Shown in pieces: positions 42,911-50,942 of a DNA stretch of 64,000 bases. A program made the position numbers and the translations under genes. The notes under the pieces were generated by a model that saw only the letters and a program-made list of their open reading frames with translations, was not told the DNA's origin and did no database searches. This DNA is from Leucobacter triazinivorans (lineage in GTDB: Bacteria; Actinomycetota; Actinomycetes; Actinomycetales; Microbacteriaceae). Every line of letters starts with the position of its first letter. The stretch's first letter is position 1. The stretch covers positions 2,790,001 through 2,854,000 of the forward strand of contig NZ_CP035806.1 of the NCBI RefSeq assembly GCF_004208635.1. The letters are read 5' to 3'.

Positions 42911-43449
42911 CAGTTCACCCCTTCGGGGAGGATGAAGCGCCCCGCGAGCCAGGGGGAGTCAGCGTCGGCACGGCTGAGCACGACGCCGTAGGTGCCGGCG
43001 TTGGTGGGGACGTCGACGAACGCGACGTAAGCGCTCGTGTCGTCGGTGATGACGGCGGGGCCGGTGACGCTCGTCGCGACGATGCGTGCCGGGTCCATGT
43101 AGGCGTAGTCCTGGGTGGCCTTGTTGTCGAGGAGGGGCTGCAAGCCGGCCCACCACTGCTCGAACGGAAGATCGGGGCGCGCGTAGGCGGTCATCACGGC
43201 GACCGCGGCCGCCGTTGCGCTCTCGCGCGATTCGTCATCCCACGTGGGCACGGGCCGCGGGCCGTGCGTCTCTCCGCTGTCCTCGTCGATGAGGCCTTCG
43301 GGGGCGGGGGTGAACTGGTCGAGGTCGGGATAGATCGGGCCGGTGCTACTGGCGCTGGGGGTCGGCGCTGGCGCGTTGTTCTGGCCGGTGCAGGCGGTCA
43401 GGGCCGCCGCGGTGACGACTATGAGTAGCGCCGTCCCGATCTTCCGCAT
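42910..43449 (-). CDS. Conjugation-operon lipoprotein of unknown fold
   Basis: A 179-aa protein with a lipoprotein signal (TALLIVVTAAALTAC) and a Pro/Ser/Thr-rich spacer (APAPTPSASSTGP). The C-terminal domain (VMTAYARPDLPFEQWWAGLQPLL ... AGRFILPEGVN) resembles NTF2-like accessory domains of transfer proteins; that comparison is tentative. It starts 2 bp after the HTH gene stop and overlaps the lytic enzyme gene, so the operon order is HTH, lipoprotein, hydrolase, ParA-like, FHA. Confidence 0.75.
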   Translation of the reverse strand: MRKIGTALLIVVTAAALTACTGQNNAPAPTPSASSTGPIYPDLDQFTPAPEGLIDEDSGETHGPRPVPTWDDESRESATAAAVAVMTAYARPDLPFEQWWAGLQPLLDNKATQDYAYMDPARIVATSVTGPAVITDDTSAYVAFVDVPTNAGTYGVVLSRADADSPWLAGRFILPEGVN

Positions 43450-43450
43450 G

Positions 43451-43726
43451 TCAGTCCCCTTCGTGCCGTTCTGAGTTGATGACGACGACCGGGCCGGTGT
43501 CGCGAGGGACATTCGCACCCCGGCGCAAGGTGTCTTTCAGCTCGTCGCGGATGATGAACCACGTCGAGCCGACCTTGTAGCCGGGGATCAGTCCCTCGCG
43601 GAGCCACGTGTACACGCTCTTGTTAGAGACTCCGAGTCGTTCTGCTACTTCGGTGGGGCCGAGGGTCGGAGGGCTCTGCTCGAATAGGCGATCGAGCGCG
43701 TCACACGCACCGCTGTCGCTGCTCAC
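43451..43726 (-). CDS. Excisionase-type HTH DNA-binding protein
   Basis: A 91-aa protein with a MerR/AlpA-like winged HTH: TLGPTEVAERLGVSNKSVYT, then WLREGLIPGYKVGSTWFIIRDEL, which is the HTH_17 (excisionase family) pattern. GTG 43,726 has a strong AGGAGG at the right distance. It is the first gene of the minus-strand operon and is divergent from the truncated gene at 43,880, so it may regulate both. Confidence 0.85.
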   Translation of the reverse strand: MSSDSGACDALDRLFEQSPPTLGPTEVAERLGVSNKSVYTWLREGLIPGYKVGSTWFIIRDELKDTLRRGANVPRDTGPVVVINSERHEGD

Positions 43727-43879
43727 GGTGAGACCTCCTGTTGGCTCCACGGTCCTAGTGTACCGGTTAGGGCATGTTTGTATAGGTTCGGGTTCATTCG
43801 GGTTCACCCTTCCTTGTTTGGGCGCTTGGGCGTAGGATTCCCTTATTAGGGTGAATCTCACTGTACCTAGGGGGGCAAC

Positions 43880-43945
43880 ATGAGCGACCCGCTCAACCCG
43901 TGGCTTTCTCGGCCGACGACGCCGCCGCCTACCGAGGCGGCCCCG
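43880..43945 (+). pseudogene. 5' stub of an actinobacterial gene cut by the lpdA/IS91 block
   Basis: ATG 43,880 after GGGGGG starts MSDPLNPWLSRPTTPPPTEA, with actinobacterial codon use. At about 43,946 the DNA switches to the proteobacterial lpdA sequence, confirmed by alignment to the second lpdA copy from 52,714. The remainder of the gene is not found in the window. The promoter region and divergent HTH suggest it was part of the transfer module. Confidence 0.65.
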
Positions 43946-44607
43946 ACGCCTGGATGTGGTGGAAATGATGGACGGCCTGATGCAGGGCGCCGACCGCGAC
44001 CTGGTCAAGATCTGGCAGAAGATGAACGCCAAGCGCTTCGACAACATCATGTTGAAGACGAAAACCGTGGGTGCCGAGGCCACACCTGAAGGCATCAAGG
44101 TCACATTCGCGCCAGCGGAAGAGGGCGGCACCACCCCCGAACCCCAGGTGTACGACCTGGTGCTGCAGGCCGTGGGCCGCACGCCCAACGGCAAGAAGAT
44201 TGCCGCTGAAAAGGCCGGCGTGTCTGTGACGGACCGCGGTTTCATCAACGTCGACATCCAGATGCGCACCAACGTGCCGCACATCTTCGCCATCGGCGAC
44301 ATCGTCGGGCAGCCCATGCTGGCGCACAAGGCGGTGCATGAGGCACACGTGGCGGCAGAAGTGATTGCCGGTGAACTGCAAGGCAACAAAGAGCTGGCAA
44401 GCGCCGCCTTCAACGCCCGCGTGATCCCAAGCGTGGCCTACACCGACCCTGAAGTGGCTTGGGTGGGCCTGACGGAAGACCAGGCCAAGGCCCAAGGCAT
44501 CAAGGTCAAGAAGGGCCTGTTCCCCTGGACGGCCTCGGGCCGCGCCATTGCCAACGGCCGCGACGAAGGCTTCACCAAGCTGCTGTTCGACGACAGCCCC
44601 GAAGCAG
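43946..44607 (+). repeat. Direct repeat A1 (lpdA part), partner 52,714-53,375
   Basis: 662 bp aligned without gaps at a constant offset of 8,768 bp. About 21 mismatches lie before position 44,315 and none after it. Confidence 0.9.
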
Positions 44608-44840
44608 GATCAGGAGACGGCCATGCTGGCCGGGGCCACGGCAAGATCCTGGGCGGTGGCATGGTCGGCACCCACGCGGGCGACATGATCGGAGAGATCG
44701 CGCTGGCTATCGAGATGGGTGCGGACGCAGTGGACATCGGCAAGACCATCCACCCGCATCCGACGCTGGGCGAGAGCATCGGCATGGCGGCGGAAGTGGC
44801 GCATGGCAGCTGCACGGATGTGCCGCCTGCGCGCAAGTAA
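43946..44840 (+). pseudogene. lpdA: 3' part of lpdA (dihydrolipoyl dehydrogenase), copy 1
   Basis: About 298 codons remain. They include the NAD-domain remainder, the GRTPNGKKI and VPHIFAIGDIVGQPML segment (FAD/ATG motif) and the C-terminal dimerisation domain (GGGMVGTHAGDMIGEIALAIEMGADA, HPTLGESIGMAAEVAHG). The N-terminal FAD-binding and redox-cysteine region is absent, so it cannot be active. Codon use and sequence are of Comamonadaceae/betaproteobacterial type. The left 360 bp differ at about 21 sites from copy 2; the right 290 bp are identical. Confidence 0.88.
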
Positions 44841-44862
44841 GTCCGCAGCCAAGCTACCCTGA

Positions 44863-44894
44863 CAAGGCCCGAACTGGCGACGGTTCGGGCCTTG
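44863..44894 (+). terminator. Strong hairpin after lpdA, likely Rho-independent terminator
   Basis: CAAGGCCCGAAC and GTTCGGGCCTTG form a perfect 12-bp stem with an 8-base loop, 22 bp after the lpdA stop. The trailing T content is modest (GTGCTTTG). Confidence 0.7.
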
Positions 44895-44925
44895 TGCTTT
44901 GCGTACCCAAACAATCGCCGCAGAA

Positions 44926-44945
44926 TACTGTGCATTTGTACAGTA
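44926..44945. promoter_or_regulatory. LexA (SOS) box in front of the IS91-family transposase
   Basis: TACTGTGCATTTGTACAGTA matches the gamma/betaproteobacterial LexA consensus CTGT-N8-ACAG exactly, with outer symmetry extending one more A/T pair on each side. It ends 3 bp before the transposase ATG at 44,949. Confidence 0.75.
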
Positions 44946-44948
44946 TTC

Positions 44949-46496
44949 ATGTCAGCCACTTCCAAGCCCAAGCTCTACAACCCACGCCACCCCGAACGCA
45001 CGCTGCTCTACCAAATGGTAGCCGAGCACTACGAGACCTGGCTAGAGTTGGCCAGCGCGGGTCAGTTCGACGGCCAGGGCGACCACCACACCCCCAAGCC
45101 CTTCGTGCGCAAAGCGTTTGCCAAGTATCTTGAGTGCGGCATCTTTGCCCATGGCTTTGCCCGCGCTCGCTGCGGCGACTGTGGGCACGACTACTTTGTA
45201 GCCTTCTCCTGCAAAGGCCGGGGAGTCTGCCCCTCGTGCACCACGCGGCGGATGGTGGAGACGGCGGCACACCTGAGCGACCACGTTTTCCCCCGCCTGC
45301 CGGTGCGCCAGTGGGTGCTCTCCGTGCCCAAGAGGTTGCGGTACTTCATGCAACGCGACGGAGCGGTGCTGAGCATGGTGCTGCGCATCTTTCTGCGGGT
45401 GATCGCACAAACTCTGCAGACCCACAGCCCCGGTGCGGCCCATATGGACAAGGCAGGCCTGCACATCGGTGCCATCGCCTTCATTCACCGATTCGGCTCC
45501 AGCCTCAATGAACACGTCCACTTCCACGTTTGTGTGGTGGACGGGGTGTTTGAGGAAGTGGAGGGCGAGGGCGATGCTGATGCGACCCCTCGAATCTCAT
45601 CGCCGGGTGTCATCTTTCACGCGGCCACCGGCATCGATGCGGCTACCGTGGCCCCAGTGCAGACCACACTGCAAAAACGCATCCTGCGCGCCTTCGTTGC
45701 TCGGGGCCTGCTGGAGAACTGTGACGCCAAAGACATGCTGGGCTACAAACACAGCGGCTTCTCGGTGGACGCCGGTGTCTGCATCGAAGCCCACGACCGC
45801 GCTGCGCTGGAGCGGCTGCTGCGCTATTGCGCGCGTCCACCGTTTTCCATGGAGCGCCTACGCAAAGAGGGAAGCAAACTGGTGTACCGCTGTGCCAAAC
45901 AGCGCAGCGAGCCCACCAGTGACAAGCGTGGTGCCAAGGCAGATGAGCTGCACCTCACACCGCTGGAACTGATCGACCGCATCGCCGCGCTGGTGCCACC
46001 GCCACGCACCCACCGGCACCGCTACTTTGGTGTGCTGGCACCAAACTCGCCGCTGAGAGCGGCGGTAACGGCGCTGGCCCAGCCTGCTGCGTCGCAACCA
46101 GCCACGGTGGAGACTGCACAACCTGGCGCGGGCGTACCTGGGGTGGCGGCGCCGGGCAACGCGGCCACACCCACACCCGAACCTGAAGCACGCCCGAAGC
46201 GAGCGGCGCATTACTTGTGGGCGGTGCTGATTGCCCGCATCTACGAGGCATTTCCGCTGCTGTGCCCCATGTGCGGTGGGCAGATGCGCATCATTGCCTT
46301 CATCACCCACAGCGCCGAAATCCGCCACATCCTGAACCACATCGGGGTGGAGTCTGCCCCCCCGCACATCACCCCGGCACGCGGGCCACCGCTGTGGGAG
46401 GGCTGCGACGCGCCGGTGGATGATGGTGCGCAAGGCGAGCCGGATTGGGATCTGGCAGCTCAACCCGACGAGGTAGACCAGCGCGTCAATTGGTGA
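44949..46496 (+). CDS. IS91-family (ISPps1-like) rolling-circle transposase, intact
   Basis: A 515-aa transposase. The N-terminal zinc-binding region reads CGDCGHDYFVAFSCKGRGVCPSC. It continues with the Y2 replicase-like domain (LNEHVHFHVCVVDGVFEE, RYFGVLAPNSPLR) and a C-terminal cysteine pair (LLCPMCGGQMRIIAFI). Proteins of this family start rolling-circle transposition at oriIS. ATG 44,949 lacks a clear ribosome site, being adjacent to the LexA box; ATG 45,015 is an alternative start. A truncated second copy is fused to lpdA at 53,375. Confidence 0.9.
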   Translation: MSATSKPKLYNPRHPERTLLYQMVAEHYETWLELASAGQFDGQGDHHTPKPFVRKAFAKYLECGIFAHGFARARCGDCGHDYFVAFSCKGRGVCPSCTTRRMVETAAHLSDHVFPRLPVRQWVLSVPKRLRYFMQRDGAVLSMVLRIFLRVIAQTLQTHSPGAAHMDKAGLHIGAIAFIHRFGSSLNEHVHFHVCVVDGVFEEVEGEGDADATPRISSPGVIFHAATGIDAATVAPVQTTLQKRILRAFVARGLLENCDAKDMLGYKHSGFSVDAGVCIEAHDRAALERLLRYCARPPFSMERLRKEGSKLVYRCAKQRSEPTSDKRGAKADELHLTPLELIDRIAALVPPPRTHRHRYFGVLAPNSPLRAAVTALAQPAASQPATVETAQPGAGVPGVAAPGNAATPTPEPEARPKRAAHYLWAVLIARIYEAFPLLCPMCGGQMRIIAFITHSAEIRHILNHIGVESAPPHITPARGPPLWEGCDAPVDDGAQGEPDWDLAAQPDEVDQRVNW

Positions 46497-46684
46497 CCCA
46501 GTGAAGCGGCGGTATCCATCGCTGCGGGGAAGCAGCTGCACGCGCGCCAGGCCCAAATGCATACTGCCTCCCAAGCTCTTGCCATTGAGCGGCAAGCGAG
46601 CGCTCAACCTTCCTTGGCCGAACGTGTTTCGAGGCCCAAAACTCGTGCCATACTTGGCCTCATGCGGTTGAATTTCCTATCCGT
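45582..46684 (+). repeat. Direct repeat B1 (IS91 part), partner 53,375-54,477
   Basis: 1,103 bp repeated at a constant offset of 7,793 bp; no mismatch was noticed on reading both copies. It covers the C-terminal 60 percent of the transposase and the right end of the element. Confidence 0.9.
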
Positions 46685-46720
46685 GAACCCTTCAGCACTG
46701 TTGTGCATGGGCCATGGCAG

Positions 46721-46838
46721 TTCTGACGTCTGACGTGAACACGCAACACGAATGCAAGAGCATCCTGCCGAGGCCCGGTGCACTGCGGTTGCGTCTGACG
46801 TCTGACGTGCAGCGTCTAACGTGCAACGTCTGGCGTCT
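46721..46838. repeat. Cluster of short GTCTGACGT-type repeats
   Basis: TCTGACGT or near variants (TCTAACGT, TCTGGCGT) recur six or more times, as pairs at 46,721-46,737 and 46,793-46,838. Just downstream, CAGAC-N7-GTCTG at about 46,856-46,872 forms an inverted repeat. It lies ahead of the NCS2 permease gene and may be regulatory or slippage-derived. Confidence 0.55.
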
Positions 46839-47048
46839 GATCCTTTACAACAGGTCAGACAATCACAGTCTGAACAATGTGCACAAACCCTTGTCCTGGC
46901 ACAGATCAAAGCGGAACAACAGCCGTCGGTACGCAATTTGCAGACCATTTGGACAGGTTTTCAAAACCATCCGCTGCTGCCACTGCTCCCGAGGCTGCCC
47001 TTGAACAAGTCTGCTGATACCGCCGCGCCCGACTGCACCCCTACCCCC

Positions 47049-48389
47049 ATGCCTACCCCGATGGAGCGGGTGGACCGCTTTTTCGAACTGAGTTCCCGGG
47101 GCACTACCGTGCAGCGGGAGTTGCTGGCGGCGGTGACCACCTTTGCCACCATGTCCTACATCCTGGTGGTGCATCCACTGATCATGTCCGATGCCGGCAT
47201 GGACAGAGCCCAGGTGCTCACCATCACCGCCGTGGTGGCGGGGGTTTTTTCCATTCTGATGGGGCTCATGGCCAATCTGCCCATCGCCGTGGCGCCCGGC
47301 ATGGGCGCCAATGGACTGGTGGCCTACACCCTCATTCTGGGCCTTGGCGTGCCCTGGCAGGGCGCGCTGGGGCTGGTGTTCTGGAGCGGGGTGGTGTTTC
47401 TTGTCCTCACCCTCACCGGCATCCGGCGGCTGCTGCTCGATGCCTTCCCCGATGCCCTGCGCCGGGCGCTGACGGCGGGCATCGGTCTTTTCATCATGTT
47501 CATCGGCCTCAAAACGGCGGGCATTGTGGTGGCGGCCCCGGCCCCCTCCCTGGTGCAGATCGGCGTGGTCACGGCACCCACGGTGCTGCTGGCGCTGTCC
47601 GGCATCCCGATTGTCATGGGACTCATGGCCCGGCGGGTGCCCGGGGCGATCATTCTCACCATCATACTGCTCACCGCCATCGGCTTTTTTATCCCCACAG
47701 CCACAGGTTCCCTGACTCCGATGCCGAGCGCCGCCCTGGCCCAGCCGACAGGCTTTGGTGACCTGTGGCTGGCGCTCGATTTTGGCTATCTGTGGTCGCA
47801 TCTCGGCATTGCCCTGCCAGCCATGCTGTCCCTGGTGTTCATGGACCTGTTCAGCTCCCTCGCGGCCATGAACGCCCTGTGCCAGCGGGCCGGTCTTGTC
47901 GATGACCAGGGCGCGATGCTGAAGCCGACCGAGGCCCTGTCGGCGGATGCCATGGCCGCCATCGGCGCCTCCCTGGCGGGCACCTCCACCGCCATCTGTT
48001 TCGGCGAATCCGCCGCCGGTATCGAAAGTGGCGGGCGCACCGGCCTTGTCGCCATTTTCGTGGGCCTGTTCTTTTTCCTGGCCCTGTATCTGAACCCGCT
48101 GATTCTTATCATTCCCGCCGAGGCCTCGGCCCCGGCACTGGTGTTCATTGGCCTCTTGATGTTCGTGGAAGTGGCGCGCATCGATTTTTCCGATGTCATC
48201 ACCGGCGGCGCTGCCACCCTGACCCTGATCCTGATGGCGGTTACCTCCATCAGCGATGGCATGGCCATAGGGCTGATCGTCTACGCCATCGCCATGGTGA
48301 TCACCGGCCGCGCCCGCCAGGTACACCCCATCGCCTACGGTCTTGCCGTGGTGCTCGGCGCCTACTACGTACTGCTGCCGCCGCTATGA
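47049..48389 (+). CDS. NCS2/AzgA-like purine permease
   Basis: A 446-aa permease with about 12-13 helices. The AzgA-type opening is present (RVDRFFELSSRGTTVQRELLAA followed by TTFATMSYILVVHP), as is APGMGANGLVAYTLILG, and the SLAGTSTAICFGESAAGIESGGRTGL segment that carries binding residues. Substrates of the family are hypoxanthine, guanine and adenine. ATG 47,049 or 47,061 fits the family N-terminus; the frame is open further left. It is in the atzB segment, with a TetR gene between. Confidence 0.88.
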   Translation: MPTPMERVDRFFELSSRGTTVQRELLAAVTTFATMSYILVVHPLIMSDAGMDRAQVLTITAVVAGVFSILMGLMANLPIAVAPGMGANGLVAYTLILGLGVPWQGALGLVFWSGVVFLVLTLTGIRRLLLDAFPDALRRALTAGIGLFIMFIGLKTAGIVVAAPAPSLVQIGVVTAPTVLLALSGIPIVMGLMARRVPGAIILTIILLTAIGFFIPTATGSLTPMPSAALAQPTGFGDLWLALDFGYLWSHLGIALPAMLSLVFMDLFSSLAAMNALCQRAGLVDDQGAMLKPTEALSADAMAAIGASLAGTSTAICFGESAAGIESGGRTGLVAIFVGLFFFLALYLNPLILIIPAEASAPALVFIGLLMFVEVARIDFSDVITGGAATLTLILMAVTSISDGMAIGLIVYAIAMVITGRARQVHPIAYGLAVVLGAYYVLLPPL

Positions 48390-48777
48390 GCCGAGGCGTT
48401 GTGACTGTGGGCCTTGGCTTTGTGACCGCAGTTACCGGATAATCCCTCGCCATCACCGGGGTTGGTCTTGCAAGGAGATTGGTCTTGCAACGGATTGGTA
48501 TTGCAAGACCTCCGCCAGTGAAAACATCCCTGTCCCGTAGCAAGATCCGGTGCATCGCAACCATTGCCATGCAGATCGGGAGCTGCCTATCATCGAGAGC
48601 TAGTTATCATCGAGAGCTGGTTATCATCGAGAGCTGCGCATTATCGAGTTATCGAGAGCTCTCCATGATCAGGGCTGCCCATGCCTGGCTCGCCAGGCCG
48701 AACATTGAAACTCGAATAGTCAAGCTCGAACAGTCAAGCTCGAACATTGCGCTCTTCTGAATTATTGACGGTATGAC
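48390..48777. repeat. Intergenic region made of three short tandem-repeat families
   Basis: Three families follow one another. ATTGGTCTTGCAA-like units occur at about 48,455-48,512. ATCATCGAGAGCTRG units are repeated three to four times at 48,588-48,663. AGTCAAGCTCGAAC-like units lie at 48,706-48,749. No gene is seen. The last family is 30 bp before the tetR start and may hold operator sites. Confidence 0.65.
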
Positions 48778-49353
48778 ATGACCAAAGAACCAGGCACCAG
48801 AGCTCTTGAAACCCGGAAAAGAATCATTGCTGCGGCACTTGAACTCACCCTGCGACAGGGTGAAAGCGGCATCACCATGACCGAGATCTACAAGCTGGCA
48901 AACATTTCCAGAACTTCCCTGTACCGCCACTTCAGCACTGTCGAAGAAATCCTGACCAGCATCTATTTAAAGATCAGAAGCGAATTTGAATCGGGCCTGC
49001 AAAATGCCATAGAGGCAAACCCTTCGGCGGAAAACCGGCTGGATGTGGTGACAGATTACCTGCACCACTTCTTTACCAGTGACCTTGCCCAGAAGCTCAG
49101 CGCCGCCAATACCAGCTACCTGAAAAAATTGAGCCTTATCAGTTTCGATGCCCGGGTCGACATGTACAAAAAAGTTCTGGGGCCGTATTTCGACATTGCC
49201 GAACAGCAAAAAGGCGCGCCGGTGGACCGGGATCTGGTCGCCTATTTCATCACCCACTACTATGCATCCATGGCACTCTACGGGGGTTATGGTAGACCCG
49301 AGGCAATAAACCTTTTGCTCAAGAAACTCATCACCGGCCTCAGCATGGTGTGA
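48778..49353 (+). CDS. TetR/AcrR-family regulator
   Basis: A 191-aa protein. The N-terminal HTH reads TRKRIIAAALELTLRQGESGITMTEIYKLANISRTSLYRHF, in the standard TetR spacing (shown as motif span residues 12-52). The ligand domain (residues 60-190) is unassigned. It converges on atzB, their ends overlapping by 14 bp. Context between a purine permease and a deaminase-family gene suggests a purine- or triazine-responsive regulator; this is inference. Confidence 0.85.
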   Translation: MTKEPGTRALETRKRIIAAALELTLRQGESGITMTEIYKLANISRTSLYRHFSTVEEILTSIYLKIRSEFESGLQNAIEANPSAENRLDVVTDYLHHFFTSDLAQKLSAANTSYLKKLSLISFDARVDMYKKVLGPYFDIAEQQKGAPVDRDLVAYFITHYYASMALYGGYGRPEAINLLLKKLITGLSMV

Positions 49354-50803
49354 CACCGGTGCCCCGTCGAAGGGCTGCCACCAAAGGATCGCCGTAAATC
49401 ACCCGGCGAAACACCTCGTCCGCAGCCCGGGCCAGCTCCATTTCATCAAGGCCCGGAAATTCACCGTTGCGCCACACCACCTTGCCGTTGATCACGGTCA
49501 TGTCCACGGGGCCGGAAAAACCCACTTTCGCGGGCAGGCTCCGTGGATCGTGGTTGGCGCCGATGTATTCGATCCGGTTCAGATCGACGGCAAAGAAATC
49601 CGCAGCCCTGCCCACGGCGAGGGCGCCGAGATCAGGCCGGTTGAGGCAATCCGCACCACCCTGGGTGGCCATGCGCAGAAAGTCATAGGGAGCTGGCACC
49701 GGATGCTGGCGCTCACTGGCCTTCAGGCACTGGAGCAGGTAGGCAAGGCGGATGCACTCGGCGAGGTTCGAGCTGTCGTTGGAGGCGTGGCCATCCACCC
49801 CAAAGCCCACCCGCACACCTGCCGCCGCCATGGCGGGAATGTCGGTGACTTCGGCACCCACCAGAAACACCGGCGCCGGGCAATGGGCAACACCGGTGCC
49901 GGTGGCGGCAAGGCGGGCGATGTCCGCTGCGGTGAATTCCCAGCCGTGGGCGAGCCACACATCCGGCCCGACAAAGCCCCGGTTTTCGCACCAGTCGAGG
50001 CTGCGCTCGCCAGAACGGGCCACCATGGCGGGGGTTTCCCCCTCCCCCAGATGGGTGTGCAGGCTCACCCCCAGGTGGCGGGCCAGACGGGCAGACTCGA
50101 CGAAGGTTTCCGGGTAGGCAATCACCGGCGAGCTGGGCGCCACCACCACCCGCTGCATGGCGAAGGGCCGCGGGTCATGAAAGCGGCTCACCAGGCGTTC
50201 GCAATCGGCAAGAAAAGTATCGGTGCTCTCCCGCATGGCATCGGGAATGGTGCTGTCCTCCAGGGTGATGCAGCCGCGCCCGGCGTGAAAACGCAGCCCC
50301 AGCAGGTTAGCGGCATCAAACTGGCGGTCCACCAGAAAGGGTCCACCCCGGCGGCTGTAGTTGTACTGGTGATCAAACGCGGTGGTGCAGCCGTGCTTGA
50401 TCAGCTCCGCCATGGACACCACTGTGCTGTGGTAGATGCAGTCTTCATCCACCAGGGCAAACACCGGGTAGATCTTGCGCAGCCAGGCCAGCACATCAAG
50501 CTGGGTCCAGTCGAGGGGGGCAAGATTGCGGACAAAGGCCTGAAAAAAATGGTGATGGGTGTTGATCAGCCCCGGATAGGCGGTCAGCCCCCGGCAGTTC
50601 ACCACCTCAACACCCTGTTCCTGGCCAACGCCAATTGGGGCCAGAGTTCGGGGCAGATCCGGGCCAAGGCCAATAATCTCCCCGTCTCTCACCAGAATAT
50701 CGACGCCATTAAGCACCGTGCCCGCGACATCCCCGGTGACCAGCTGGTGAAACCCGGTGTAAAGAGTAACGGCAGCTTTTGCAGGTGTGGCGGTGTGGCT
50801 CAT
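49340..50803 (-). CDS. atzB: Hydroxyatrazine ethylaminohydrolase AtzB
   Basis: A 487-aa amidohydrolase recognised as AtzB. It hydrolyses hydroxyatrazine to N-isopropylammelide plus ethylamine. Metal ligands are visible: H83 and H85 in INTHHHFF, H251 in LHTHLGEGE (with E254), H286 in WLAHGW, and D337 in GFGVDGHAS. Relative to the numbering I recall for Pseudomonas sp. ADP AtzB (481 aa; H74, H76, H245, D331) this protein has nine more N-terminal residues and three fewer between H85 and H251. That places a difference near residues 182-183, where ITL-ED-STIP is read. A GGGAGA site precedes ATG 50,803. Confidence 0.93.
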   Translation of the reverse strand: MSHTATPAKAAVTLYTGFHQLVTGDVAGTVLNGVDILVRDGEIIGLGPDLPRTLAPIGVGQEQGVEVVNCRGLTAYPGLINTHHHFFQAFVRNLAPLDWTQLDVLAWLRKIYPVFALVDEDCIYHSTVVSMAELIKHGCTTAFDHQYNYSRRGGPFLVDRQFDAANLLGLRFHAGRGCITLEDSTIPDAMRESTDTFLADCERLVSRFHDPRPFAMQRVVVAPSSPVIAYPETFVESARLARHLGVSLHTHLGEGETPAMVARSGERSLDWCENRGFVGPDVWLAHGWEFTAADIARLAATGTGVAHCPAPVFLVGAEVTDIPAMAAAGVRVGFGVDGHASNDSSNLAECIRLAYLLQCLKASERQHPVPAPYDFLRMATQGGADCLNRPDLGALAVGRAADFFAVDLNRIEYIGANHDPRSLPAKVGFSGPVDMTVINGKVVWRNGEFPGLDEMELARAADEVFRRVIYGDPLVAALRRGTGVTPC

Positions 50804-50942
50804 GGTATCTCCCTTTTTCTGGTAAACCTGTCTGATGGCATGGTTTCACGAAACACCGGTGTTTGTCAACGTAGTTGTCGTGTAGACCGTGTTTTTATGC
50901 AGCCTCGTTCAACTGCATTTCTTGCCTCTCCGGATTGAGTGT

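Larger units (their letters stand above)
44895..46684 (+). mobile_element. ISPps1-like IS91-family element (right end defined, left end approximate)
   Basis: The right end is set at 46,684 because sequence shared with the second copy stops there (46,684 corresponds to 54,477). A hairpin lies at 46,631-46,661 with arms GAGGCC and GGCCTC, 23 bp from the end, as in IS91-type origins. The base after the end begins GAAC, a tetranucleotide known from IS91 targets, though the second copy is followed by CTTA. The left end is not visible by comparison and must lie between the lpdA terminator and the transposase. Confidence 0.7.

Noticed and set aside
46685-46688. GAAC at the IS91 right end as a target-site signature
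   Set aside because: Only one of the two copies has it (the other is followed by CTTA), and the orientation relative to the origin end is uncertain, so it is not used as proof of the boundary.
46863-48326. 487-codon open frame antisense to the NCS2 permease
   Set aside because: Gly/His/Gln/Asp-rich shadow; the plus-strand permease has clear family motifs.
48588-48668. Possible CRISPR-like array
   Set aside because: Units are about 16 bp, contiguous without unique spacers, and no cas genes are nearby.
49550-50938. 462-codon open frame antisense to atzB
   Set aside because: Overlaps the well-recognised atzB over its whole length and shows no domain; GC-rich genes often leave the opposite strand open.
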